A stretch of 64,000 bases of DNA from JAWLDA01 sp041686855 (GTDB lineage Bacteria; Bacillota; Limnochordia; DTU080; RSA5): NCBI GenBank assembly GCA_041686855.1, contig JAWLDA010000007.1, positions 124,001 to 188,000 of the forward strand. The letters run 5' to 3'. Position 1 is the stretch's first letter. Each line of letters starts with the position of its first letter. The notes under the pieces were generated by a model. That model ran no database searches, was not told the origin of the DNA, and was given only the letters and a program-made list of their open reading frames with translations. This document shows, in pieces, positions 44,159-52,479 of this stretch. A program made the translations under genes and the position numbers.

Positions 44159-44953
44159 TCAACCACTGATCTCCACCATCCGATCGCGAGCCTCCCGAAG
44201 AAACGGAAGCGTCTGTCCACCATCGACCGTCATCTCGATGCCGGTAACGAACGCCGCATACTCAGAGACTAAGAAGCAGACCACATGCGCGACGTCATCC
44301 GGCCTACCGAGGCGTCGCAGCGGTGTCAGCTGAGACATATCGTGATCGACTGAACGCGTCTGCGTTGGCCGTTTAAACGGTGTCTCTATCGATCCGGGCG
44401 CGACGCAGTTCACCCGGATTCCGTCAGGACCGTAATCGAGCGCAAGCTGGCGAGTAAGCTGGACGATTGCGGCTTTTGCAGTTGGGTACACAACGTAGTT
44501 GCGGACCGAGCGGCGACCGACGACTGATCCCATGTTGACGATGTTGCCGCCTCCAAGGTTGCGCATGTGCGGAACGGCGTACTTGGCGCCCAGGAACTGC
44601 GCCCGGAGCAAGACTGCGAGGCTCCGATCCCAATCCTCGACTGCCAACTCCGTCGCGGACCCGGCCACCTCGAAGTGCGCGTTGTTTACCAGGACGTCGA
44701 GACGACCGTAGCGCTCCGCCGCTCCGTCGATCATCGTCTTGATTGCGGACTCGTCGCTCACATCGGTCGCCACGAACGTGGCCTCGCCCCCCGCAGTGAC
44801 GATCTCTGCGGCCACCCGACGACCGGACTCCTCCTGGAGGTCGGCGATGATCACCCGTGCACCGAGGGCTGCGAGCCGCTTCGCTGTCGCCTCACCGATG
44901 CCTTGAGCTGCTCCTGTGACGATGGCCGTGCGCCCGCTCAGATCGATCTTCAC
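44159..44953 (-). CDS. Short-chain dehydrogenase/reductase
   Basis: 264 residues. TGAAQGIGEATAKRL, VLVNNAHF (NNAH in place of NNAG), the catalytic Ser in NMGSVVGR and Tyr-Lys in VVYPTAKAAI are visible; the end is FVTGIEMTVDGGQTLPF. Asp in VIIADLQEESG suggests NAD preference. GTG 44953 overlaps the stop codon of the upstream Gfo/Idh gene (GTGA), so translation is coupled. The pair with the adjacent Gfo/Idh genes suggests successive oxidations of one substrate. Confidence 0.9.
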   Translation of the reverse strand: MKIDLSGRTAIVTGAAQGIGEATAKRLAALGARVIIADLQEESGRRVAAEIVTAGGEATFVATDVSDESAIKTMIDGAAERYGRLDVLVNNAHFEVAGSATELAVEDWDRSLAVLLRAQFLGAKYAVPHMRNLGGGNIVNMGSVVGRRSVRNYVVYPTAKAAIVQLTRQLALDYGPDGIRVNCVAPGSIETPFKRPTQTRSVDHDMSQLTPLRRLGRPDDVAHVVCFLVSEYAAFVTGIEMTVDGGQTLPFLREARDRMVEISG

Positions 44954-46131
44954 GCCGGTCGGCCGCCTCCCCAAACGGGCGTCGGTACCCAACGATCGTG
45001 ACGCCAGCGGTCCCGCTCGTCAGGGTTGCGCAGATCAGGCACATCGATCGGTACATTACCGTCCACGATCGAACGGTTGGCCAGCAGTCCGGGCAGGCTC
45101 ATGTCGAGCGATCGGTAAACGTCGAAGCGGTTCTCCCAACGGCCGGCTATCGCTTCCAAGAAGAGGTGAACCGTGTAGAAATCCGCCCCGCCATGTGAGC
45201 CGTGTTTCGCCGCAACGCGCGCGACCTCATCAGTGAGAGGGGCGCCGCCGTGTACCTCGACAGAGATGGGCTCCGTCATCTCCTTCTCAGTCCATCCCCC
45301 GTCGCCAAAGAGCATGATCCGCTCACGTTCGCGCCGGTCGTTTTCAAAGCTTCCCTGGGTCCCGTACATGCAGAGCCACAGACTCGCCGGCTCCCGTCTA
45401 ATTCCACCGTGACTGATCAAAATCCGGGCATTCGCCCCGTTGGAGAGTTGGCATAAAAAGACACCGGCGTCTCCACTCTGTCGACCAATGCGCCCCCCCT
45501 CGCGGTTGGGCGACTCCATTCCCACCACTCGTTCGACCCGGGTGTCCGTCGCATGCAGCAAGGGTCCGAGGGCGTGAGTGCAGTGATAGGTGCTGGGGCG
45601 CACGTTGCGCCAATGGTGGGCGTCGCCACGTGCGAGGCGCTCCCATCCCTTTTCGGTGTTGTGAATGTACTCCGCGTCGGCATGCTGCAACTCGCCCAGT
45701 TCACCATTTTGATAGGCGCGGCGAGCCTCCGTGCCGTATCGCATAAAGCAGCAGTTCTCGCCCATCATGTAAACAAGGCCGGTCTCTTCGACAGTCTCGA
45801 CGAGTTCGACCGCGTCAGCCATCGATGGGGTCGCTGGAATCTCGCTGAGTACGTGCTTCCCCGCCCGCAGTGCCTCGATGGCGAAGCGGGCGTGCTCGTG
45901 CGCGTCGTTCGCCAATACGACGGCGTCGATCTCCGAATCCAACAGTGCCTGAAAGTCGTTGACGTGGAGAATCTCCGGATCCGGCATGCCGCCCGACTCT
46001 TTAAACGCAGCCAAGCGCTCAGGATCGCGACTGCACAAGACAGCCAACTCTGCGTTGGGGTGGTCTGCCAAGATTCTGATGAACGACGCACCACGACGGA
46101 TGCCCACGACGCCTACTCGAAGTCTCCCCAT
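44950..46131 (-). CDS. Gfo/Idh/MocA-family protein, atypical (lacks EKP Lys)
   Basis: 393 residues from ATG 46131, one base after the previous gene's stop. The N-terminus is LRVGVVGIRRGASFIRIL (GxRRG instead of GxGxxG). HVLSEIPATPSM replaces the EKP motif. It is close to the protein at 59223: both share VYMMGEN, HHWRN, CTHPLGPL or CTHALGPL, SHGG(I/L)(R/K)REP, FDVYRSLDMSLPG or similar, and DVPDLR. It lies between a canonical Gfo/Idh gene and a dehydrogenase in a tight unit. Such a protein may still bind NAD(P), but normal Lys-assisted hydride transfer is doubtful. Confidence 0.87.
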   Translation of the reverse strand: MGRLRVGVVGIRRGASFIRILADHPNAELAVLCSRDPERLAAFKESGGMPDPEILHVNDFQALLDSEIDAVVLANDAHEHARFAIEALRAGKHVLSEIPATPSMADAVELVETVEETGLVYMMGENCCFMRYGTEARRAYQNGELGELQHADAEYIHNTEKGWERLARGDAHHWRNVRPSTYHCTHALGPLLHATDTRVERVVGMESPNREGGRIGRQSGDAGVFLCQLSNGANARILISHGGIRREPASLWLCMYGTQGSFENDRRERERIMLFGDGGWTEKEMTEPISVEVHGGAPLTDEVARVAAKHGSHGGADFYTVHLFLEAIAGRWENRFDVYRSLDMSLPGLLANRSIVDGNVPIDVPDLRNPDERDRWRHDRWVPTPVWGGGRPA

Positions 46132-46132
46132 G

Positions 46133-47137
46133 TTACCTCGCCACCTCGATACGGCGACCTGTCTTGTGAGATTCGTCCGCCGCCAGGGCCACAGCGATCG
46201 TATGCCGACCGGCGTACCCGTCAGGGCCCGGCTTGGTGTTGGTGCGAATGCATTCAAAGAAGTGTTCAAACTCTCCTAAGCGTGGATTCGCCGGGGGTAC
46301 CTCGATCGCCTCAATCTTAGAGTCGCCCCATGATTTGAGGAGAACGGGCTCTTGTCCCGAGCCCTTCTCGATCTTGGCCGACCCGGTGGTGCCTGCGACG
46401 CTCACTTCGTAGCTGGTAACCGGTGAGATCCGAGTGCAGACGAGCGTACCGACGGCGCCGGACTCAAACTCAAAGTTGAGGTTGGCCGCCTCTTCGACGT
46501 CGTTATCTGGGTCGTTACCGAATCCAAGGGTCGCCTGCACGCACTTGATGGGCCCGGCGAACCAACAGAGTTGATCAAGCTCATGGCTGTAGAGCGAGTA
46601 CAGGCCCCCATACTTGCTTCGCTGCCTCTGCCAACCACCTGCGCCTCCCGGCGGTCCCGTGGATAGACGCACCGCATGGGCGAACCGCAAGCTCCCCAAT
46701 CGACCCTCGTCGATCAGCCGTTTCATCGTCGCAAACGAAGATTGAAACCGGCGAATGTATCCGATCATCAGGACGACACCAGCCTTCTCCGTCGCTTCGA
46801 TCATCGCGTCGCAGTCAGCGAGGCTGAGCGCCATGGGCTTCTCGCAAAAGACGTGTAGCCCGGCATTTGCCGCATCGACCGTCAGCTCCCTGTGGGTGAA
46901 GTTAGGGGTCACGATGACGACGGCATCCAAGCCTTCCTTGGAGAACATCTCTTTGTGGTCGGAGTACGCCCGCGGCTTGGCGTCAAGCTCCGCTGCCAGT
47001 CGATCTGCCGACTCTCTAAAGAAATCACACACACCGACCAGCTCAATTCCGGGCATTTGAGCAATCTCTTGCGCGTGACGACGCCCAAGACCCCCGCACC
47101 CGATGAGCCCAACTCGAAGTGATCCACTCTCTACCAT
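46133..47137 (-). CDS. Gfo/Idh/MocA-family oxidoreductase (inositol-dehydrogenase-like)
   Basis: 334 residues. LRVGLIGCGGLGRRHAQEI is a canonical Rossmann motif and VFCEKPMALSLADC the catalytic-Lys motif. GGLYSLYSHELDQLCWFAG holds the substrate-side His. MIGYIRRFQSSFATMKRL resembles inositol 2-dehydrogenase-like proteins. ATG 47137 follows AAGGAGAG; the frame is open 22 codons upstream through a short tandem repeat. First gene of a compact unit (46133-44159) with the atypical paralogue and a dehydrogenase. Confidence 0.9.
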   Translation of the reverse strand: MVESGSLRVGLIGCGGLGRRHAQEIAQMPGIELVGVCDFFRESADRLAAELDAKPRAYSDHKEMFSKEGLDAVVIVTPNFTHRELTVDAANAGLHVFCEKPMALSLADCDAMIEATEKAGVVLMIGYIRRFQSSFATMKRLIDEGRLGSLRFAHAVRLSTGPPGGAGGWQRQRSKYGGLYSLYSHELDQLCWFAGPIKCVQATLGFGNDPDNDVEEAANLNFEFESGAVGTLVCTRISPVTSYEVSVAGTTGSAKIEKGSGQEPVLLKSWGDSKIEAIEVPPANPRLGEFEHFFECIRTNTKPGPDGYAGRHTIAVALAADESHKTGRRIEVAR

Positions 47138-47369
47138 CCGACTTCTCTCCTTGTTCACCGCTCGATGACAACGTCCCTCAGTTGCCACTGCACTGTTTGC
47201 CACTGCACTGTTTGCTACTGCTCTGATCAGCCCAACTGTTCAGCCCAACCTGCTCGCGGGTAGGTCCTCGCGTCGGGCAGCAGTCCCTGGCGAGTGAGAC
47301 ACCTCGGCAGGATCGGCCCGAGAGGGACGCACCGCTGGGTGCGTCCCCGTTTGATTTACAACGTCCGTG
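47138..47369 (-). terminator. Intergenic gap: tandem repeat and a perfect 10-bp hairpin (47324-47347)
   Basis: GGGACGCACC (47324-47333) pairs perfectly with GGTGCGTCCC (47338-47347) around a 4-nt loop, about 20 nt past the binding-protein stop codon. This is a strong transcript-end hairpin, without a U tract on the minus strand. Nearer the next gene, TGCCACTGCACTGTT repeats in tandem at 47183-47213 and CAGCCCAAC repeats near 47228-47249. Confidence 0.5.
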
Positions 47370-48641
47370 CTACTCCTGCTGCAGAACCTGGTTGGCCTGC
47401 TCTTCCGCCTGGCGCAACGCCGCATTCGGCGCTGTGCTACCGTCCATGGCCGCCCTAAAGAACGGGTTGGTCGCTTGGACCACGTCGGGATTTCTGAGGA
47501 ACGGATAGACGCCTCCGGACTGAGCAAAGGTTAGGACGTTTCTCAAGTACGGCGCTTCTGCCACTTGGTCACCCCAGTGTCCGCCCTGATAGTAGTCCAA
47601 GCGTGGGGGCATCCGCCCCAGGATCTCGACGAGTTTCTCATTCGCCTCGACACTGGTGACAAATTGAATGTAGCGCCAAGCCTCTTTGGACTGCTCGCTC
47701 CCTTTGATCATCACGAGCATGTTGGACCACGTCATCGTGGCCCGCTCATCCGCCGAGGGACCTGCCGGCAGGTTGGTCATATCCAAATTGATGCCGGGGT
47801 TGGCCTCTTTCACCTCGCGAGCATTCCAGTTGCCACCGAGCCACATGGACGCTGTCCCTTGCCGGAAGTTCCCGCCTGCGACACCCATGTGGGTGAAGAG
47901 GTCGACGTACTCAGTGAGCGCTTCAATTCCCTGATCGGACGCAAACGTGTACGCCGTCTCGTCGGCATTGTACATGTCGCCGTTGTTGGCATGAAGGAAG
48001 GGGGCCCAAGCGTTGATCGACGCCCCGGCCGCCTGAATGCCGCCGCGCTCAATCGTGCCGTCGCCGCTTACTTTCGCCAGTTTGCGGGCGGCCTCTTTGA
48101 GGTCGTTCCAGGAATCAAAGGCGTATGGATCAACGCTTAATCCCGCTTCGGCGAAATGATCCGTGTTGTACAGGACGGCGTTGGACGCCATCACGACCGA
48201 GATGCCGTAAGCGACATCGCCCTTGTGGTTGTAGCGCTGGGTTGCTGGAATGAAGCTCTCGATCTTTGTTCCCTCGGTGCGATCAATATACGGATTGAGC
48301 TCCTCAAGGATCCCCAAATCGTACAACTCTCGCCCCGTTACGATCGACGCCTGCGCCACGTCAGGCAGAACGCCTCCAGCTGCTCCGAGGATGAGTTTCT
48401 CCCGCACTTGGTAAATTCCGGGGACGTGCTGAACATCCAACTCAAGGTCAGGATTTTGCTCTTCGAAGGTGGTGATCACCCACTCCCACCAGGGATCGTA
48501 GATCGCCGAGCCACCCCAGAAATCCCACACCTCCACGGTGGTCTTGGCGCTCGCAATCCCGGAGAAACCCATGAGCGCCACGCACACAAGAGCCACCAAG
48601 CCGAACTGCTTTGTCATTGCCCTCAAGTGCCGAATACCCAA
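47370..48641 (-). CDS. Extracellular solute-binding protein, sugar ABC type
   Basis: About 423 residues. Signal peptide FGLVALVCVALMGFSGIASA with cleavage before KTTVEVWDFWGG; no lipobox Cys follows. Family-1 features include EKLILGAAGGVLPDVAQASI, NAVLYNTDHFAEAGLS, GTASMWLGGNWNA and ATMTWSNMLVMIKGS. It is a close paralogue of the protein at 60535. TTG 48641 has GGAGG 10 nt upstream; ATG 48617 just before the signal peptide is another candidate. It stands without permease genes, next to Gfo/Idh and phosphoesterase genes. Confidence 0.9.
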   Translation of the reverse strand: MGIRHLRAMTKQFGLVALVCVALMGFSGIASAKTTVEVWDFWGGSAIYDPWWEWVITTFEEQNPDLELDVQHVPGIYQVREKLILGAAGGVLPDVAQASIVTGRELYDLGILEELNPYIDRTEGTKIESFIPATQRYNHKGDVAYGISVVMASNAVLYNTDHFAEAGLSVDPYAFDSWNDLKEAARKLAKVSGDGTIERGGIQAAGASINAWAPFLHANNGDMYNADETAYTFASDQGIEALTEYVDLFTHMGVAGGNFRQGTASMWLGGNWNAREVKEANPGINLDMTNLPAGPSADERATMTWSNMLVMIKGSEQSKEAWRYIQFVTSVEANEKLVEILGRMPPRLDYYQGGHWGDQVAEAPYLRNVLTFAQSGGVYPFLRNPDVVQATNPFFRAAMDGSTAPNAALRQAEEQANQVLQQE

Positions 48642-48745
48642 CTTTACCAAACCTCCGATCTTTTCCTTGAATCCATAGGACTCTCTCAGATCTGAAATCT
48701 CGGGTCACACGTTCGCTCTTCCGACAAATGATATCGTGAAAGCAT

Positions 48746-50869
48746 CTACCCCCTCGGTGTGACCAATAGCCAAGGATCGCTATGTATTCCACGCTCGAGG
48801 CGCGCTCGAGCCTCACGAGCGTTCGTATGAATGCTCGTGGCTTGGACCAAGTTGTAAAGAGTCACTTGAGCTTCGTCTGGGAGACCCGACATCGCTGCAG
48901 CAGCGGACCGATCGGAGCTGGCGGTTGTACCCATAGCCGTGCTTGGAATGAATACATACCGAGATTTTGTCGAGGTCACTGCACACAGCTCAGACGATGT
49001 ACTGTCGGCGTCGTCGGTATTTGCACGAAGTGTCAGCGACGCGCGTGAGGCAAAGAGAAGCGAATTGAGGGTGCGCAAAACATTAAATGCCGGACGGGGG
49101 TTGCACACCGTGTCGAGCAGGCCGTGGGTGACGTCCATGGTGCGGTCCAAATCGACCAGAGGTTCGACGTACACCCGAGTCTGGGGCGCCATGCTCTCAA
49201 CCTGCAACAGTGCTCGGGCCACGCGATGTGCGTTCTCCTCATCATCGTCGCCGCTCAACTGGACAAGCAGGTCGAGACCGCCGATCCGTTGCAACGGCCC
49301 CACCTCGGCGTCAAGCTCTGGGGGCAGACAGACCACACGATCTACATGGACGTCGCACTCCCCGAACCAGGCGTCAAGCTGTGCGAGTTCCTCGGGCCGA
49401 AACGCCCGGCGCGTGCGGGCGTGTTGTTTCCCCTCGACCCGCTCCCCGGTGATGACGGGAGCCAAACCGATCGGAATCCCATACGCTTCCCTGGCAGTCG
49501 CCAGCGCTTGCAGGCATTCCACGCTCGGCCGGCCGTCCGGAATCCACACCTCCCACGCGTCCACCGCCTGTCCATGGAGAGCGAGCAGACTCGTGAAATG
49601 CTCGGGGGATTCCCAAATCGACGTCGCGGTAATGTGAACCCCTTCTCCACGCAATACCTCTAAGCGAGCACGCTGAAACGAGTCGTCGAGGTCCTGCCAC
49701 GTAGCCCGTGCGTAGCGGACTCCCGCCTCCAAGATGGCAAGCAAGGGATAATCGTTGCGCGCCGGTTGGCGCACTGCCGACGGCCAGACGAGTGGTACCT
49801 GGCCCGCAGCAGAGAGTGGGTGAATGAGCGAGATGCCGACCGGCGACTCAGGCAGGGATCGAGTGGTGCGGGTGAGCAAAAGACGGTCCGACTCCGTCCC
49901 TTGAGCACCGTGCATTCCCGGGGCTTGGACCACAGAGGTGGCGCCGCCGGTGCGAATCAAATGTAACTCGAGGCCGGCGGCGGTGGCTCGGGCAAGGTAA
50001 AAGCCCAACTTCCCGGTGTCGTCTCGTCCCCGCTCGGGAGGCGCCGCGGACGTGAAAATGTGGGGGAAACCCGGCCGGGTAAATGCCGGAGAGAGGACCG
50101 TGAGGTAACGCGTCGCCCCTCGTCGATCGTAAAAGCTAAAGTGAACGTGGCCTGAGAAGACCCATTCAACCCTATGGGACTCCAGTAACTCGACCAGGCG
50201 CCCACGAGCAGGCTCTGAGATGTTGTCGTAATGCCCAAGCCCCGGCTCGCCTACATCAAAGATGTACGGCGGCATGTGGACGAAGACCAGAGTCGGCCGA
50301 CCGGCGTTAGATTGCAAGTCCGCCTCGAGCCACGTAAACTGCTCAGCTTCCTGAGGCAATTCGGCATTGAAGAGTTGCCCGTTCAAGATAACAAAGTGGT
50401 AGCCGCCGGCGTCGAAACTGTACCACGATGTACCAAACCATTCGTGATACTCGTCCAACCACTCTCGACGGATCGGCAGATCGACCAGAGTCGGATCGGG
50501 CTTGTCCCCCACATCATGGTTGCCGCTTACCCACTTCACGTCGGCATCGAGCGCAGTCCACAGCGCCCGCGCTCGCTCGCGGGACTCGTTGAAGTTGGGG
50601 CTACCGGGGAACTCTTGGACCAGATCGCCTAAATGAACGATAAGAGGTACGTCCAACGCGGCGATCAGCGCCCGGGCCACCTCTGAACGGGCGCTCTGAG
50701 TGAGTCGCGACGAAAACTCCACTCGCCCGCTCTTGGGCACCTGCATGTAGTGGGTGTCGGAGATAATCACAAACTCAAACGCTGCGTCGGGCAGGAGGGT
50801 GTGATCAAAGGTGATTCCCGAAGCGTCCGCCGTCCCTGGCCTAATATCTGCTACATCCTTGTCGCTCAC
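48746..50869 (-). CDS. Large two-part metallophosphoesterase-family protein
   Basis: 707 residues. The first 270 are a calcineurin-like phosphoesterase: VIISDTHYMQ, IVHLGDLVQEF, VSGNHDVGDKP, VFVHMPPYI and FSGHVHFSFYD supply the metal ligands. The remaining 430 residues are unlike that fold and have TIM-barrel-like strings (SVECLQALATAREAYGIPIG, QTRVYVEPLVDLDRTMDVT). I do not recognise this second domain. No signal peptide is seen. GTG 50869 is the first start; its binding site is weak. It sits between two sugar-binding-protein genes, so it may remove phosphate or hydrolyse a modified sugar. Confidence 0.8.
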   Translation of the reverse strand: MSDKDVADIRPGTADASGITFDHTLLPDAAFEFVIISDTHYMQVPKSGRVEFSSRLTQSARSEVARALIAALDVPLIVHLGDLVQEFPGSPNFNESRERARALWTALDADVKWVSGNHDVGDKPDPTLVDLPIRREWLDEYHEWFGTSWYSFDAGGYHFVILNGQLFNAELPQEAEQFTWLEADLQSNAGRPTLVFVHMPPYIFDVGEPGLGHYDNISEPARGRLVELLESHRVEWVFSGHVHFSFYDRRGATRYLTVLSPAFTRPGFPHIFTSAAPPERGRDDTGKLGFYLARATAAGLELHLIRTGGATSVVQAPGMHGAQGTESDRLLLTRTTRSLPESPVGISLIHPLSAAGQVPLVWPSAVRQPARNDYPLLAILEAGVRYARATWQDLDDSFQRARLEVLRGEGVHITATSIWESPEHFTSLLALHGQAVDAWEVWIPDGRPSVECLQALATAREAYGIPIGLAPVITGERVEGKQHARTRRAFRPEELAQLDAWFGECDVHVDRVVCLPPELDAEVGPLQRIGGLDLLVQLSGDDDEENAHRVARALLQVESMAPQTRVYVEPLVDLDRTMDVTHGLLDTVCNPRPAFNVLRTLNSLLFASRASLTLRANTDDADSTSSELCAVTSTKSRYVFIPSTAMGTTASSDRSAAAAMSGLPDEAQVTLYNLVQATSIHTNAREARARLERGIHSDPWLLVTPRG

Positions 50870-51058
50870 AACGAGTCAACCGCCCCTTGTTTCAGTCGGA
50901 CTCACATATTTCGAGTCGATGAAAATCGATCATGCATTCTATAAAGCGTTTTTTGACGTCACCATGGCGCCCCCCTGCCGAGCACACGCAACTAACAGGG
51001 AAGTTTAGCGATATTCCCATCTTCTGATATGTGAGAGAACGATCACGTGTACAGGGCA

Positions 51059-51094
51059 CGCGAGCGCCCAGCCGGCTTGGGCCGTGCGCTCGCG
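51059..51094 (-). terminator. Hairpin after the binding-protein gene at 51137
   Basis: CGCGAGCGC (51059-51067) pairs perfectly with GCGCTCGCG (51086-51094), with CCCAGCC and GGCTTGGG pairing inside. It begins 42 nt past the stop codon. There is no U tract. The rest of 50870-51136 shows no gene. Confidence 0.45.
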
Positions 51095-51136
51095 CAAGGA
51101 TCCTGGTAATCGTGGAGGGTTGTCGCTTATGCCTTG

Positions 51137-52429
51137 CTAATCCACCACTCCGGCGTCCCGCAGGTACTGGGTCAACTGCCTATCTGCTTCCGCCAGAGAG
51201 GCCTCAGGAGTTGACTCGTTTGAAGCGACTCGGGCCCAAGCGGCGTTCAGTTCTCTCAGCACAATTCCCCAAAACGGCGGCCGGAAGTGCTGCTGATCGG
51301 CAATTTGAATGAAACTTGCCAGTCCCGGATCGGCCCGTTGAATCGCACCGGCCACGGTGTCTTTACGCGTCGGCATACTCCCGGAGAGTTCAAAGAAGCG
51401 CAACTGAACCTCAGCGCTTGCCAGGTAATTGATCAGGCGCTTCAACGGCTCAGTCATCTCCACGCCCTTTGGCACGACATGTGACCAGCCGCCCATCCAA
51501 CCCCCGGGCGATCCATTTGCAGAGTGCGGGTGGTGACCCACCTTGAAATTGAGATTCGGATTCACCTGGCGGTAGGCGTTGAGCGACGCGCTCGCATCTG
51601 CGACCATACCGAGGCGATTCTGCGCAAAGGCGCCCTGATAGTTTCTCGACGCTGCGATAAAGTCGCGCACAACGTCGACCGGGTAACGCGTGCTATACTC
51701 TTCCAACCATGTATACGCCGCCACGTTATTCGGATGGTCAAGGGAGGGGCGCCCCTCGGCGTCGTAGATTTGCCCCCCGTGGTTCCAGATATCCCCGGCT
51801 CGACCGAAGTTTCCTGCCCACGGAACGTAGCCCAGTTGGGTGAATTGCCCGTCTCCATCCGTTCGAGTCATACGCGCTGCAAACGTATCGAGTTCATCGA
51901 GCGTCTGCGGGCCAGCCTCCGCGTCAAGTCCCGACGCCGCCAGAACATCGACGTTCCACACGAGCCCTCGGGTCCCTGTCCCCCATGGAACGGCCCAGGT
52001 TTTGCCCAGGTGTACCGCTTCCCCGGCGGTGCCGGGCAGAAACTGATCCATCTGATTCTCTGGCTCCAGCACGTCGTCTAGAGGCTGGAACGAGTCGGCG
52101 GTAAGCACCCAATCGCCTACAAACGAGCGCTCAAAATGTACGACGTCGGGGGCGATATCGGAGGCGATCGCGAGGAGCAACTTCTCCTCCATCCCTCCAC
52201 GTCCTCCGGAAGCGCCTGTGCTGAAGTGCTCAATCTCCACCGTGACGCCGGGATTTTGCTCTTCAAAGGTCTTGAGAATTTCTCGGATTGCCGTCCCCTC
52301 GGCCCGTGACTCGCCCATCCACGTCCAGTAGTGCAGCGTTGTGGCCGCGCTCGTGGACCCTATCGCGAGGAGCAGAATCAACCCGCTGATCAGCGTAACC
52401 CAGAGCGCTCTTTGAGATCTCGATTTCAA
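51137..52429 (-). CDS. Extracellular solute-binding protein, sugar ABC type
   Basis: 430 residues. Signal peptide LWVTLISGLILLLAIGSTSA, cleaved before ATTLHYWTWMG; no lipobox Cys. GGMEEKLLLAIASDIAPDVV, MTRTDGDGQFTQLGYVPWAG and GSPGGWMGGWSHVVPKGVEM are family-typical. It is a paralogue of the protein at 55375 (shared MTRT-DG, VPW-GN and GG patterns). TTG 52429 has GGAG 10 nt upstream. It follows the sulfatase at 52480 by 50 nt, so the sulfatase and binding protein are probably co-expressed. Confidence 0.9.
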   Translation of the reverse strand: MKSRSQRALWVTLISGLILLLAIGSTSAATTLHYWTWMGESRAEGTAIREILKTFEEQNPGVTVEIEHFSTGASGGRGGMEEKLLLAIASDIAPDVVHFERSFVGDWVLTADSFQPLDDVLEPENQMDQFLPGTAGEAVHLGKTWAVPWGTGTRGLVWNVDVLAASGLDAEAGPQTLDELDTFAARMTRTDGDGQFTQLGYVPWAGNFGRAGDIWNHGGQIYDAEGRPSLDHPNNVAAYTWLEEYSTRYPVDVVRDFIAASRNYQGAFAQNRLGMVADASASLNAYRQVNPNLNFKVGHHPHSANGSPGGWMGGWSHVVPKGVEMTEPLKRLINYLASAEVQLRFFELSGSMPTRKDTVAGAIQRADPGLASFIQIADQQHFRPPFWGIVLRELNAAWARVASNESTPEASLAEADRQLTQYLRDAGVVD

Positions 52430-52479
52430 TTTCTATTCGCTCCTTTCAAAAACTTCTCTGCTTATTGTTAAATCACACG

